Positions 34,238-41,494 of a stretch of 64,000 nt of DNA are shown piece after piece (the stretch's first letter is position 1; each line of letters starts with the position of its first letter). The stretch is from assembly GCA_020635235.1 (NCBI GenBank), contig JACKAF010000002.1, positions 434,001-498,000 on the forward strand. The letters are read 5' to 3'. The stretch is from Pseudobdellovibrionaceae bacterium. GTDB taxonomy: Bacteria; Bdellovibrionota; FAC87; UBA2466; JACKAF01. A model generated the notes under the pieces. It was not told where the DNA came from. It searched no databases and saw only the letters and a list, made by a program, of their open reading frames with translations. The position numbers and the translations under genes were made by a program.

Positions 34238-34671
34238 AACGATATTTAATTCTGATCCCCCTTGGCCTTTCTCTGCTCACCACTGGATGCGCGTCCACTG
34301 GAAAAGCCACTTTGCTTGGAGCTGGTATCGGTACCGCTGTCGGGGCTGGCGCAGGACTCGCGGCTTACTCTGGAAAGAAAGGTCAGTTCACCGCCCGCAA
34401 CGTGATTGTAGGCGGCGCACTTGGCGGCATCTTGGGAGCCGGTGCGGGCTTTGTTGCACAGGCGATGGTCGAGAAAGGTGAACGCGAAGGCTATGAAAAA
34501 GGAAAAGCTGAATCAGGAAAATCCAATGGCGTGGCAGCAAACCTTGGGAAGCCCACTTTGATACCTGCCAAAGTGGAGTCCCGTTTTGTGGACGATCAGG
34601 TTCGCGGGAACGTCTTTGTTCCGGCCCACGTCGAATACTACATCGTTGAGCCGGCGCGATGGGGCCGGTGA
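34234..34671 (+). CDS. Glycine-zipper lipoprotein of the transfer operon
   Basis: The 145-residue protein has a lipobox cysteine in LLTTGCAST (residue 19) and two glycine-zipper helices (GAGIGTAVGAGAGLAAY and GGALGGILGAGAGFVAQ). Such helices occur in 17-kDa antigen-type lipoproteins. It overlaps the coupling protein gene as ATGA. It could be the VirB7-like lipoprotein of the outer core, although VirB7 normally lies between VirB6 and VirB8 and is much shorter. The function is not settled. Confidence 0.7.
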   Translation: MKRYLILIPLGLSLLTTGCASTGKATLLGAGIGTAVGAGAGLAAYSGKKGQFTARNVIVGGALGGILGAGAGFVAQAMVEKGEREGYEKGKAESGKSNGVAANLGKPTLIPAKVESRFVDDQVRGNVFVPAHVEYYIVEPARWGR

Positions 34672-35489
34672 GGCTTCCGGTTCCAGGCGGGACCATAGTG
34701 CTCTCGAAAAGGGATTACGCCATCATGCTTTTGGTAGCTGAGAATCGCTTTATTACAGCCCAAGAAATTCGAGAGCGATTCTACGCCGACAAAAAAACCA
34801 GGAACCATTTCACGAGAATCCGGCAACTTGTCGCAGCAGGAGTTCTTGAACACGTCATTGGCGATTGCGAGATGCGCTTGTCACTAAGGCTTTCGAGAAA
34901 GGGGGTGAGATTTCTTCCCTCGGAAATCCATAAGGCCCATGCACTATCCAATCGCTCATTTAAATACCGGTCGTCATTTGGCCACGACAAAACGGTAAAT
35001 CAAATACGAATGGTGATAGAGAAAAGTCCCTTAGTGAGTGGGTATATCCCCGAGCATGAAGTTAGGAGCCTGTTGGCCATTCGGCATGGCAAGAAGGAGA
35101 GTAAGGACTCCGGATACAAAGTTCCCGATGCCCTGTTCGATCTCAAAGTCCCTGCCAAGACTCTGAAAGTGGCGCTTGAATTCGAGGACTCCATGAAAGG
35201 AGTTACTCTGTATCGCAGCCTTTTCCGGAGACTCTTGATTAGTTCCGACTTCGACGTGGTGATGTTCGTTACAGCAAGTGAAGAGATGATTGCGGCGCTT
35301 CGCTCGATAATCGATCAAGTCAGGGCCAATGACCCAGTGGTACGCGACTGGCCGACTGAGCGGGCTATGTACTTTGCCTCTCTGAAGCAAGTTCTCACGG
35401 AAGGTACGAATGCGGTCTTTGTCGGGGACAGCACGCCATTCAGCCTCGCGTCCTTGGAAAAGCAACTATCGGCGGAACAGAAAGTCTAA
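34659..35489 (+). CDS. Replication-relaxation family protein
   Basis: The 276-residue protein has an N-terminal winged helix (KRDYAIMLLVAENRFITAQE, followed by RFYADKKTRNHFTRIRQL) and a C-terminal domain with KVPDALFDLKVP and LKVALEFEDSMKG. This matches the replication-relaxation family, found mostly on plasmids and conjugative elements and linked to replication or nicking. It lies directly after the coupling protein block, and its stop overlaps 12-bp iteron-like repeats at 35485-35527. No classical relaxase is present, so this protein is the best candidate for the DNA-processing role. The start overlaps the preceding gene by 13 bases. Confidence 0.65.
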   Translation: MGPVRLPVPGGTIVLSKRDYAIMLLVAENRFITAQEIRERFYADKKTRNHFTRIRQLVAAGVLEHVIGDCEMRLSLRLSRKGVRFLPSEIHKAHALSNRSFKYRSSFGHDKTVNQIRMVIEKSPLVSGYIPEHEVRSLLAIRHGKKESKDSGYKVPDALFDLKVPAKTLKVALEFEDSMKGVTLYRSLFRRLLISSDFDVVMFVTASEEMIAALRSIIDQVRANDPVVRDWPTERAMYFASLKQVLTEGTNAVFVGDSTPFSLASLEKQLSAEQKV

Positions 35490-35527
35490 TACTCGCTCTA
35501 ATACCATCTCTAATACTCGGTATTAGA
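35485..35527. repeat. Iteron-like 12-bp direct repeats plus an inverted copy
   Basis: TCTAATAC occurs at 35485-35492, 35497-35504 and 35509-35516, an exact 12-base period (units TCTAATACTCGC, TCTAATACCATC and TCTAATACTCGG). An inverted copy GTATTAGA follows at 35520-35527, so the last repeat can form an 8-bp hairpin with a 3-base loop. The array covers the stop codon of the replication-relaxation gene. Phased short repeats of this kind are typical of initiator or relaxosome binding sites. Too short to be a CRISPR array. Confidence 0.6.
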
Positions 35528-35581
35528 CTTACCCATTTCACATCAAATTCGGATCAAGAAGTAAGTTGCTGAAATAGTGGG

Positions 35582-35698
35582 GCCGCCGCCGCCCCTTCGG
35601 TCGAAGCCCAAGCCCTTCACGCAATCGACCCCTCCCGCTCTACGATCGGAAGGGGTCGATTGCTGGGCCAAGGCATCTCTCTACGGGGCGGCGGCGGC
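35582..35698. repeat. Nested 117-bp inverted repeat, candidate transfer or replication origin
   Basis: Outer arms are GCCGCCGCCGCCCC (35582-35595) and GGGGCGGCGGCGGC (35685-35698), both 14 bases and perfect. Inner arms are GCAATCGACCCCT (35621-35633) and AGGGGTCGATTGC (35651-35663), 13 bases and perfect, with a 17-base loop. The structure lies between the replication-relaxation gene and a possible DNA-binding accessory gene. A reading frame passes through it (35577-35750) but has no ribosome site at its start. Such nested dyads resemble oriT regions. Confidence 0.6.
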
Positions 35699-35750
35699 AA
35701 GGCATTACAAGGAGAGCGGGAAAACAAAAAACAAAATCAAAGAGGAAGAA

Positions 35751-36155
35751 ATGGAAGAGAAGAAGAAAGAACCAAAGGAAAAGCGTAAGGAAGAAGATAC
35801 TTCAATCCAAAATAAAGTAACTCCGGGTTTTCAAAACGGTGATGAGGGCAAAAGTAAGAACGTGGATCGGATTTCACTGAAACCGGAATCGATAGCTCGG
35901 GTGGACCATTGGATTTCCCAGATCAAGGAACGGCACCAGTCGGTTCGGATAAGCCGTAACGCTGTCGTGAACTTCATCCTTCTCCAACGGGCATCTGACC
36001 TTTCGAACGACGAGATCGAGCAACTCGGTGGAGCCCATCGTGATGACATTCGATTCGCCATGTGGGCTGTCAAAGCAATGCGGGAAGCAAGGTCACGCGG
36101 TGAACGCTATTCTTTGCGGTCGCTGATGGAGAAGGAGCGTCTGCCAATGAATTAA
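35751..36155 (+). CDS. Possible RHH-type DNA-binding accessory protein
   Basis: I use the ATG at 35751 with GAGGAAG upstream; the longer frame to 35577 crosses the inverted repeat. The 134-residue product begins with a highly charged stretch (EEKKKEPKEKRKEED) and continues with ISLKPESIARVDHWISQIK and SRNAVVNFILLQRASDLSN. Strand-helix-helix spacing resembles MobC/NikA-type relaxosome accessory proteins, but the match is not certain. Its place beside the nested inverted repeat fits DNA binding at an origin. Confidence 0.55.
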   Translation: MEEKKKEPKEKRKEEDTSIQNKVTPGFQNGDEGKSKNVDRISLKPESIARVDHWISQIKERHQSVRISRNAVVNFILLQRASDLSNDEIEQLGGAHRDDIRFAMWAVKAMREARSRGERYSLRSLMEKERLPMN

Positions 36156-36179
36156 CGTGAAAAGGAAAATCCAAAAGGC

Positions 36180-36202
36180 AGCTTCCTCATATTGAGGGAG
36201 CT
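36180..36202. other. Hairpin upstream of the recombinase genes
   Basis: AGCTTCCTC (36180-36188) pairs with GAGGGAGCT (36194-36202), nine pairs including one G-T, with loop ATATT. It lies 25 bases after the stop of the DNA-binding gene and 66 bases before the small frame at 36268. It may end the transfer operon or act as an operator. No clear T-run follows. Confidence 0.4.
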
Positions 36203-36267
36203 AAATCGCTGTTCTTACTGCTGAACCATTCCGTCAAAAATGGTAAACAAATCATAGGGGAACTATT

Positions 36268-36489
36268 TTGGGAAAGCCTACAAAGGCTGCCCCAGGAGAT
36301 ACCAAAGCATACCTACGAATAATTGAAGTTCCATATCGGATTTCGCCGGAGGAAAACAATGAGCGGATTAAACGACTTTCGCGAGAAATTTGGGATTGTA
36401 TCCTCGCAGGCCAAGGCAAAAACCGAACATCCAAAAACGACGTCGGGGAAATCTTCAATGAGAACTTCGAAACAAAGCTCGGTCTCTGA
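36268..36489 (+). CDS. 73-residue hypothetical protein overlapping the recombinase start
   Basis: The frame uses a TTG at 36268 with AGGGG at good spacing. The product begins MGKPTKAAPGDTKAYLRI and contains IEVPYRISPEENNERIKRL, a plausible small folded protein. It overlaps the recombinase gene: with the recombinase start at 36458 the overlap is 32 bases. It may regulate or couple translation of the recombinase. The family is not recognised. Confidence 0.5.
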   Translation: MGKPTKAAPGDTKAYLRIIEVPYRISPEENNERIKRLSREIWDCILAGQGKNRTSKNDVGEIFNENFETKLGL

Positions 36490-38539
36490 ACCGGCCGTCC
36501 AATACCGACTTGCCGCTTACGTTCGATTGTCTCCAAGCGACGAAATCCGGGAGGAGGGCTCGCTCGTTTCCCACCCGCAAAGAATCCGATCTTTTGTGGA
36601 ATTTAGAAACAAGCAGACCCCCGGCTGGGGCGAAATCGTCGAGTGGTACACCGATAAGGATATGTCAGGTAAGGACATGAACCGTCCGGCATTTCGCCGG
36701 ATGTTGCTGGATATTCAGAAAGGAAAGGTCAACGCGGTTGTTGTGACTGAGCTTTCTCGTCTCAGCAGAAACGTGAAGGACTTTTGCCAGTTCTGGGACT
36801 TTCTGAAGAACCATCGCGCCACATTCATCAGTCTGAAGGAGAACTTCGACACCTCCACCCCGATTGGGGAGATGATGGTCATTCAATGCATCAGCTTTGC
36901 GCAGTTCGAGAGAAAGACCATTGTTACTCGTATCAAGGATGGTGCGAGGGCTCGGGCAGAGCGCGGCCTTGCTAATGGTAGCCAACGACTCATTGGGTAC
37001 GATCCCGACCCAAATAAGAAATGTCATTTGGTCATCAATGAATCGGAGGCTGAGACGGTTCGCCACGTCTTCAACAAGTTCATTGAGATGGGTAGTATCC
37101 GAAAGCTGATGGACTACCTGAACGCCGGTGGATTCCGTACCAAACGCTACACAACACGAAGCGGCAACACCAAAGGCGGTAATCTCTGGACCCCATCATC
37201 GTTGCACAACGTATTGAGTAACCTTGCCTACATCGCGAAGAGGGAAATCAACAAAAAGAATAGAACCCTTTCCCAAAATGAACTAGCAGAGGTGGATCGC
37301 TATCGAGTCGTGGAGGCTTCTTGGCCACGTCTCGTGTCAGACGAGATGTTTTCCGAGGCACAGAAGCTGCTCATCGAGAATTGTGCGTTTACAAGGCACA
37401 AGCATGTCTATCGTCTAACTGGACTGGTGAAGTGCGGCGTTTGCGGCGAGTTCTTGACCGGTAAAGGCGGAACGGGAAGGCACGGCGGAAAATTCTACTA
37501 CTATGCGCATAACCGAAAGTTCACCACGCAAGGAGATGCACGTGTTAAACGATGCCCTTTAGAACGGATACCCGCTGTCCATCTTGAGGAATCCGTCATC
37601 ACCCGGCTCCTAGCCCTTGCCGCGAGCAGAGAACAACTTGTGGATCTCGCCCAGCGGGCCAAGGTCCAAACTGGTCGTACCAAGGAAGAGATTGAAAGCC
37701 TGATTTGTGAGCGAGAGCAAGAACGACGGGTGGTCGAAAACCAGATCGATAACCTTCTAACCGTGCTCTCGGACAATCCCACCGATCAGCCAAAGTCTCT
37801 CTTGGGGAAGATCTCCCACCTGGAGTCCCAAAAGGAGCAGCTGGCAAGGACCATCCATCGCTTAAGGGAAGAGCGGGAACGGGAAGTCGGAAACATCTTC
37901 GACCTACAGCATGTATTCCGTCTTTTTGGACAGTTTCAGTCCGGCTTTGCCAACCATCCCGCGCACCGGCAGCGGAACATTCTACGGAAAGTCGTTCACC
38001 ACATCGAAGTACACCCTGAAGGAACCAAGCTGTTTTACTTTTGTAATGAGCCCCATCCCGAGGTTTTGGGGCCGGATGGAAACCTTTCGGTGTCCGCCCT
38101 GTCCGGGGCGTCCGATGACGAGGCCGAAACCCAGGCCGGATCATTTCCGGACCGGGGTTCGCCTGTTGTTCAAATTGGTGGAGGTGGGGGGAATCGAACC
38201 CCCGTCCGCAAGCGATCAGTCGATGCCACTACATGCTTAGTCCGCTATTTAGATTCGCCAGCCGGCACCCCAGCAGACAAGGAAACCGAAAGGCTAATCT
38301 CAGTAAAGTTTAGGATCATGGAGCTGAGATGCCTCCACTCACCGATCCCACAAATTGGCGCCCTTAGAGAACCCGTGGGAGAAGCTCTCCAGGACGGCTA
38401 CTTAATTAAGCAGCGGCTAGTTGGTCGTTGCCAATTAGCAATTTGCCGCCTGATTAACGAGTCAGCGACAAACTCGGCATGCGACAAACGGCGTCAACAC
38501 CCACGTCGAAGCCATGTCACCCCCGTAAGGGACCAATAA
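36458..38539 (+). CDS. Large serine recombinase, reading frame continues through antisense ssrA
   Basis: The ATG at 36458 has GGGGA upstream; the ATG at 36359 and the 36323 frame start are alternatives. The resolvase domain has the catalytic serine S25 in AAYVRLSPSDE, then TELSRLSRNV. The recombinase domain (about 170-300) has GSQRLIGYDPDPN. A zinc-ribbon motif CGVCGEFLTG and a coiled-coil (KEEIESLICEREQERR onward) follow. The conserved body ends about codon 570. From 38176 to the stop at 38537-38539 the frame is the antisense of ssrA (GGGNRTPV and beyond), so those 120 residues are an effect of the insertion point. In a circular form the C-terminus would differ. Confidence 0.88.
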   Translation: MRTSKQSSVSEPAVQYRLAAYVRLSPSDEIREEGSLVSHPQRIRSFVEFRNKQTPGWGEIVEWYTDKDMSGKDMNRPAFRRMLLDIQKGKVNAVVVTELSRLSRNVKDFCQFWDFLKNHRATFISLKENFDTSTPIGEMMVIQCISFAQFERKTIVTRIKDGARARAERGLANGSQRLIGYDPDPNKKCHLVINESEAETVRHVFNKFIEMGSIRKLMDYLNAGGFRTKRYTTRSGNTKGGNLWTPSSLHNVLSNLAYIAKREINKKNRTLSQNELAEVDRYRVVEASWPRLVSDEMFSEAQKLLIENCAFTRHKHVYRLTGLVKCGVCGEFLTGKGGTGRHGGKFYYYAHNRKFTTQGDARVKRCPLERIPAVHLEESVITRLLALAASREQLVDLAQRAKVQTGRTKEEIESLICEREQERRVVENQIDNLLTVLSDNPTDQPKSLLGKISHLESQKEQLARTIHRLREEREREVGNIFDLQHVFRLFGQFQSGFANHPAHRQRNILRKVVHHIEVHPEGTKLFYFCNEPHPEVLGPDGNLSVSALSGASDDEAETQAGSFPDRGSPVVQIGGGGGNRTPVRKRSVDATTCLVRYLDSPAGTPADKETERLISVKFRIMELRCLHSPIPQIGALREPVGEALQDGYLIKQRLVGRCQLAICRLINESATNSACDKRRQHPRRSHVTPVRDQ
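38176..38524 (-). ncRNA. ssrA: Transfer-messenger RNA (tmRNA)
   Basis: On the minus strand the 5' end reads GGGGGTGACATGGCTTCGACG and the 3' end reads GGGGGTTCGATTCC and then CCCACCTCCACCA, the conserved tRNA-like ends of tmRNA. The length is 349 bases. The tag frame ends at TAA (38408-38406); GGC AAC GAC CAA CTA GCC GCT GCT, from 38432, gives GNDQLAAA, in line with the usual hydrophobic LAA-type end. The resume codon is inferred by alignment to the E. coli tag. tmRNA with SmpB rescues stalled ribosomes. Its 3' end is a common attachment site and here touches the recombinase gene. Confidence 0.93.
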
Positions 38540-38566
38540 TCTACCACTACGCGTCGGCGCTGCCTA
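38537..38566 (-). promoter_or_regulatory. ssrA promoter, copy 1 of a 30-bp repeat
   Basis: On the minus strand TAGGCA, 17 bases, TAGATT resembles -35 and -10 boxes (4 of 6 matches each) and lies 14 bases before the tmRNA 5' end, fitting a primary transcript processed by RNase P. The whole 30-bp block recurs at 39544-39573 with two mismatches. Confidence 0.55.
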
Positions 38567-38613
38567 TGGGTGGGCGCAAAAAACACAATTTCGACCACTT
38601 AGCGTGATAACCG

Positions 38614-39525
38614 CTACGCCGGGTTGGGCGCGAAGAAAGAACCTATATTTTGAATAATCTCGTCCAGATGTGAGTACTGCGGCAGATGGCCGGTGTTCTC
38701 AAACCAAACCACCTTTGGGTTTGAATGTTTTTCCTGAAATAGCGAGACGTGCTTTTCGGCTGTTATGCGCGTGTCTTGCCGGCCGTACAAGAGCAAAAAC
38801 CGTAGATCGGCCAACGTATCGTAGAGTGGGTAAATCCCCTTCAAGAAATCAAAAACCGCCTCCAGATGAAGCGCATTGCTTCGAAAAACTTTCGGATTGA
38901 AGATGCGATCCACACAGGCTTTTGCGCGGTAGTCGTTGGGCACCTCGTTCGGAGAGAAGGTCTCTTCAAGCGCTTTATCCATGATGAGCGGTCCCACCAC
39001 CGGAAATAGCGTATAGCGAGCTAGAGTTCCAATAACGGGAACTGTAGTGAGCGCCGTATACCATGTACCCCCTGGCTTAACCGGGGAGATGGCGCCTGCA
39101 ACGCTCACCACCCCACGGTATTTCTGTGGCGCGCGCACCGCAAGCCCCATGGCTACGGCTGCGCCCAAGGAGTGGCCTAGGAGAACGGGCCGTTCAAGTT
39201 TTTTTGCCTCAATGAACGCCTCAATGGCTTCAATCTGACTTTGCATCGGACGTTCGGATTCGTCAGCGGGCGGATCACTCAGGCCCATCCCAGGGCGATC
39301 AATTGCGATGACGTGGAAATTGGCTGCGAGCTTCTCCACCATCCCGCTTGCGAGAAACTCATGCAAATTACTCGAGGCGCCATGAATGAGAACGATCGGT
39401 TGCCCAGAACCTTTTTCGAGGTAATGAATGCCACCCAGCCGATCAAACTGCTGAGCGCAATCCGAAAACGCGGGAGCGCTCGCGATTAAAAAGAATAGTA
39501 AAAGAAGGTGGTAGCTAAATGACAT
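38614..39525 (-). CDS. Secreted alpha/beta hydrolase
   Basis: The 303-residue protein has a signal peptide (to about residue 20, SAPAFSDC). The alpha/beta hydrolase fold shows the oxyanion motif LIHGASSN, nucleophile S119 in LLGHSLGAAVA, acid in LLYGRQDTRI and histidine in NTGHLPQYS. Substrates in this family range from lipids to esters and lactones and cannot be assigned from sequence. The cysteine after the signal is one residue late for a standard lipobox. The promoter repeats the ssrA promoter block. Confidence 0.85.
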   Translation of the reverse strand: MSFSYHLLLLFFLIASAPAFSDCAQQFDRLGGIHYLEKGSGQPIVLIHGASSNLHEFLASGMVEKLAANFHVIAIDRPGMGLSDPPADESERPMQSQIEAIEAFIEAKKLERPVLLGHSLGAAVAMGLAVRAPQKYRGVVSVAGAISPVKPGGTWYTALTTVPVIGTLARYTLFPVVGPLIMDKALEETFSPNEVPNDYRAKACVDRIFNPKVFRSNALHLEAVFDFLKGIYPLYDTLADLRFLLLYGRQDTRITAEKHVSLFQEKHSNPKVVWFENTGHLPQYSHLDEIIQNIGSFFAPNPA

Positions 39526-39543
39526 GGTTCCGCAGTCAACTTC

Positions 39544-39573
39544 TAATCTATCACCACGCGTCGGCGCTGCCTA
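39544..39573 (-). promoter_or_regulatory. Hydrolase promoter, copy 2 of the 30-bp repeat
   Basis: This is the second copy of the ssrA promoter block (28 of 30 bases identical), with the same TAGGCA-17-TAGATT arrangement. It lies about 20 bases before the hydrolase ATG at 39525. The -10-like box therefore leaves a very short leader. Confidence 0.5.
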
Positions 39574-39656
39574 GCTTAGGAGCTTTCTCCCCCCAATAAA
39601 CTAGGCTATCATCGGACTCGCCGGGATTTCCCCGGCCCTGATTGCGAAGGAGCCCC

Positions 39657-39965
39657 ATGAAACTCTACTCCGTCCATTGCGGCTACTACGATCGAGCAAC
39701 CGGCGACGGCGTGTACGAGTCCCACGTAAACCTCTTCGTGGTGGCGACGGACTTCGCCGATGCCAAAAAGAAAGCAAAGCAAAATCCCCGCTTCAAAGAA
39801 AAGAAAATGCATGTCGATGGGCTGCAGGAAATCTCGGTCATTGATGGCTACCGGGTAGTTCTAGAAAAAACGGATGGGCTGGAAGCGGACAATCAGGTCA
39901 ATAACCTTGGTTACGACGAAATCAAAGCGCTCAAGCAAAACACCACCAAAGTGCAGCTCCACTAG
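39657..39965 (+). CDS. DUF1543-type small protein
   Basis: The ATG at 39657 follows GAAGGAG. The 102-residue protein begins MKLYSVHCGYYDRATGDG and has HVDGLQEISVIDGYRVVLEK, matching the DUF1543 pattern of two short strands and a conserved HxD...DGY end. The family function is not known. A short hairpin (GCCGGG-attTC-CCCGGC, 39620-39636) lies in the leader. It is convergent with the DUF1697 gene by 4 bases. Confidence 0.7.
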   Translation: MKLYSVHCGYYDRATGDGVYESHVNLFVVATDFADAKKKAKQNPRFKEKKMHVDGLQEISVIDGYRVVLEKTDGLEADNQVNNLGYDEIKALKQNTTKVQLH

Positions 39966-40501
39966 CTTTTGCTCATCTCTAGGAGCTCATTTATTGTTTT
40001 CCAATTGCGGGTAGTCGCCAAAAGTCCAAGTGCCTTCTCGACGACGTTATTAGACAATTTGCTTCGCCCATAACCCTCGGGGCAATGTAGGTAAACAAAC
40101 TTCCCCTTAGCGGTAAAAGTGTCTTTCCCCGAAGAAATCGCCCCCAGTTTTTGGAGACCGGCTTTCGGAGCCGGTTTAGCTAGAAATGTAACGTAGAGCC
40201 TATCCAAGGCCACACCCTTTTGCTTCGCGTAGGGGCTTCCTTTTAGAACCTTTGAAAAATCTGCGGGGCTAAAAACGAGGACGGGTACGTCAAAGCCAAA
40301 AGTCTTTTTGATGCCGGCCATAAGCTTCTTTTCCACTCCTGGCGCTGAAAGCGGGCTCTTTAGGACGATATTCCCACTCTGAACATAGGTCATAACCTCC
40401 TTAAAACCCAGTTTCTCGCAAAGCGTGCGGAGCTTGTCCATCTTTACGGATTTTTGGCCACTGACGTTGATGCCTCGGAGGAGGGCGATGTGAGTCTTCA
40501 T
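39962..40501 (-). CDS. DUF1697 family protein
   Basis: The 179-residue protein has the DUF1697 hallmarks: ALLRGINVSGQKSVKM at the N-terminus, MTYVQSGNIVLKS, and YGRSKLSNNVVEKALGLLAT and TTRNWKTINELLEM at the C-terminus. The family has a ferredoxin-like alpha/beta fold and no known reaction. It is a single gene. No signal peptide is present. Confidence 0.85.
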   Translation of the reverse strand: MKTHIALLRGINVSGQKSVKMDKLRTLCEKLGFKEVMTYVQSGNIVLKSPLSAPGVEKKLMAGIKKTFGFDVPVLVFSPADFSKVLKGSPYAKQKGVALDRLYVTFLAKPAPKAGLQKLGAISSGKDTFTAKGKFVYLHCPEGYGRSKLSNNVVEKALGLLATTRNWKTINELLEMSKS

Positions 40502-40603
40502 AGCGGTGATTTCATCATATCGGAAAATCGCACCCGCGATGAGCCTTTTCCCGCACTTTTTACGCGCTAGGAGGTGAGGAACAAATCGAACAAGGAGAGA
40601 ACG

Positions 40604-41473
40604 ATGAAGAATCTAAGCCTAGCGATAGTTGGAATGTGTACCTGGTTCGCCCTGGCGGCGCAGGCAGCCCCGGGTGTGAAGGAGATTGAAGCCCAGGTTG
40701 AAAGCCTCAAAAAAGAGGCGGTCTTCCAAGACCTCTTAAAAACTCTGTCATTGGAAACCAAAAAGAGCGCCTTGGCCTCCCAAAAGCTGAAGCCACAGGC
40801 ACGGAAACAGCTCGTGCTTCAGCTGAAAAAACTTGCGGGGACCGTTGCCGCTACCCAGCAGGTGCCGAAAGAAGTCCCGCAGGGTTTGCGACCGTACCTG
40901 CCCATGCAAAAAACAACGATGCTAAAAATCATGAAGGGCGTCCAGTTCATCAAAGAGCGCTACCCGCTTGTCACTCAGACTGCGCAGTTTGGTCAGGCGG
41001 CCTCGTTGTTTTTCTTCACCTCAGAGTACGATCTCATCGACATCGATCCGAACCACTGCGACACGGTCAACTGCGATTGTCACCGCGAGTGTAGTGAGGA
41101 ATACCGAAACGCGTACAACGCAGCTATCGATGAGTGGATGCAGGAAAACCGCGAGAACTTTACTCCTTGGGGACTTATCAACAACTACATCAACCACGTG
41201 CAGGAAGTGAACCGCTTGCAGGAAGAACTTGCGGACTGCCGCGCCCGCTGCAACGGCTGGGGAGAAAACTGGGAGTGCCAGGATCACGAAGACTGCGAAC
41301 CCGGCGAGTATTGCCGCAAGCCCTTTGGCAACCCGGTGAACACCTGCTCCCCTGGGAAGCCCAATGGTTGGGCCTGCTCCAGCGACGTCAAGTGTGCTTC
41401 AGGCTGCTGCAAGTACCACTTTCCGACAAACCCTTTTCAGATGGTATGTCGTCCTAGCGACAAATGTGATTAA
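40604..41473 (+). CDS. Secreted cysteine-rich protein of unknown function
   Basis: The ATG at 40604 follows AAGGAG. The 289-residue protein has a signal peptide (to about residue 19, AAQAAPGVKE), a helical middle and a cysteine-rich C-terminal half: CDTVNCDCHRECSEE, CRARCNGWGENWECQDHEDC, and CSSDVKCASGCCKY. About 20 cysteines suggest many disulfides and possibly a knottin-like or EGF-like end, such as in secreted or surface proteins. I do not recognise the family. A terminator follows. Confidence 0.65.
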   Translation: MKNLSLAIVGMCTWFALAAQAAPGVKEIEAQVESLKKEAVFQDLLKTLSLETKKSALASQKLKPQARKQLVLQLKKLAGTVAATQQVPKEVPQGLRPYLPMQKTTMLKIMKGVQFIKERYPLVTQTAQFGQAASLFFFTSEYDLIDIDPNHCDTVNCDCHRECSEEYRNAYNAAIDEWMQENRENFTPWGLINNYINHVQEVNRLQEELADCRARCNGWGENWECQDHEDCEPGEYCRKPFGNPVNTCSPGKPNGWACSSDVKCASGCCKYHFPTNPFQMVCRPSDKCD

Positions 41474-41494
41474 CTGTCATCTCAATCGTGGTTG

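Noticed and set aside
35485..35527. CRISPR array
   Set aside because: The repeat unit is only 12 bases with no spacers of usual length and no cas genes nearby; iteron-like repeats explain it better.
35577..35750. N-terminal 58 codons of the frame containing the RHH-like gene
   Set aside because: They cross the nested inverted repeat, have no ribosome site, and a good start with GAGGAAG exists at 35751.
38176..38539. C-terminal GGGNRTPV-type protein end of the recombinase as a real domain
   Set aside because: It is the antisense translation of the ssrA 3' tRNA-like part; this peptide is a well-known false annotation next to tRNA and tmRNA genes.
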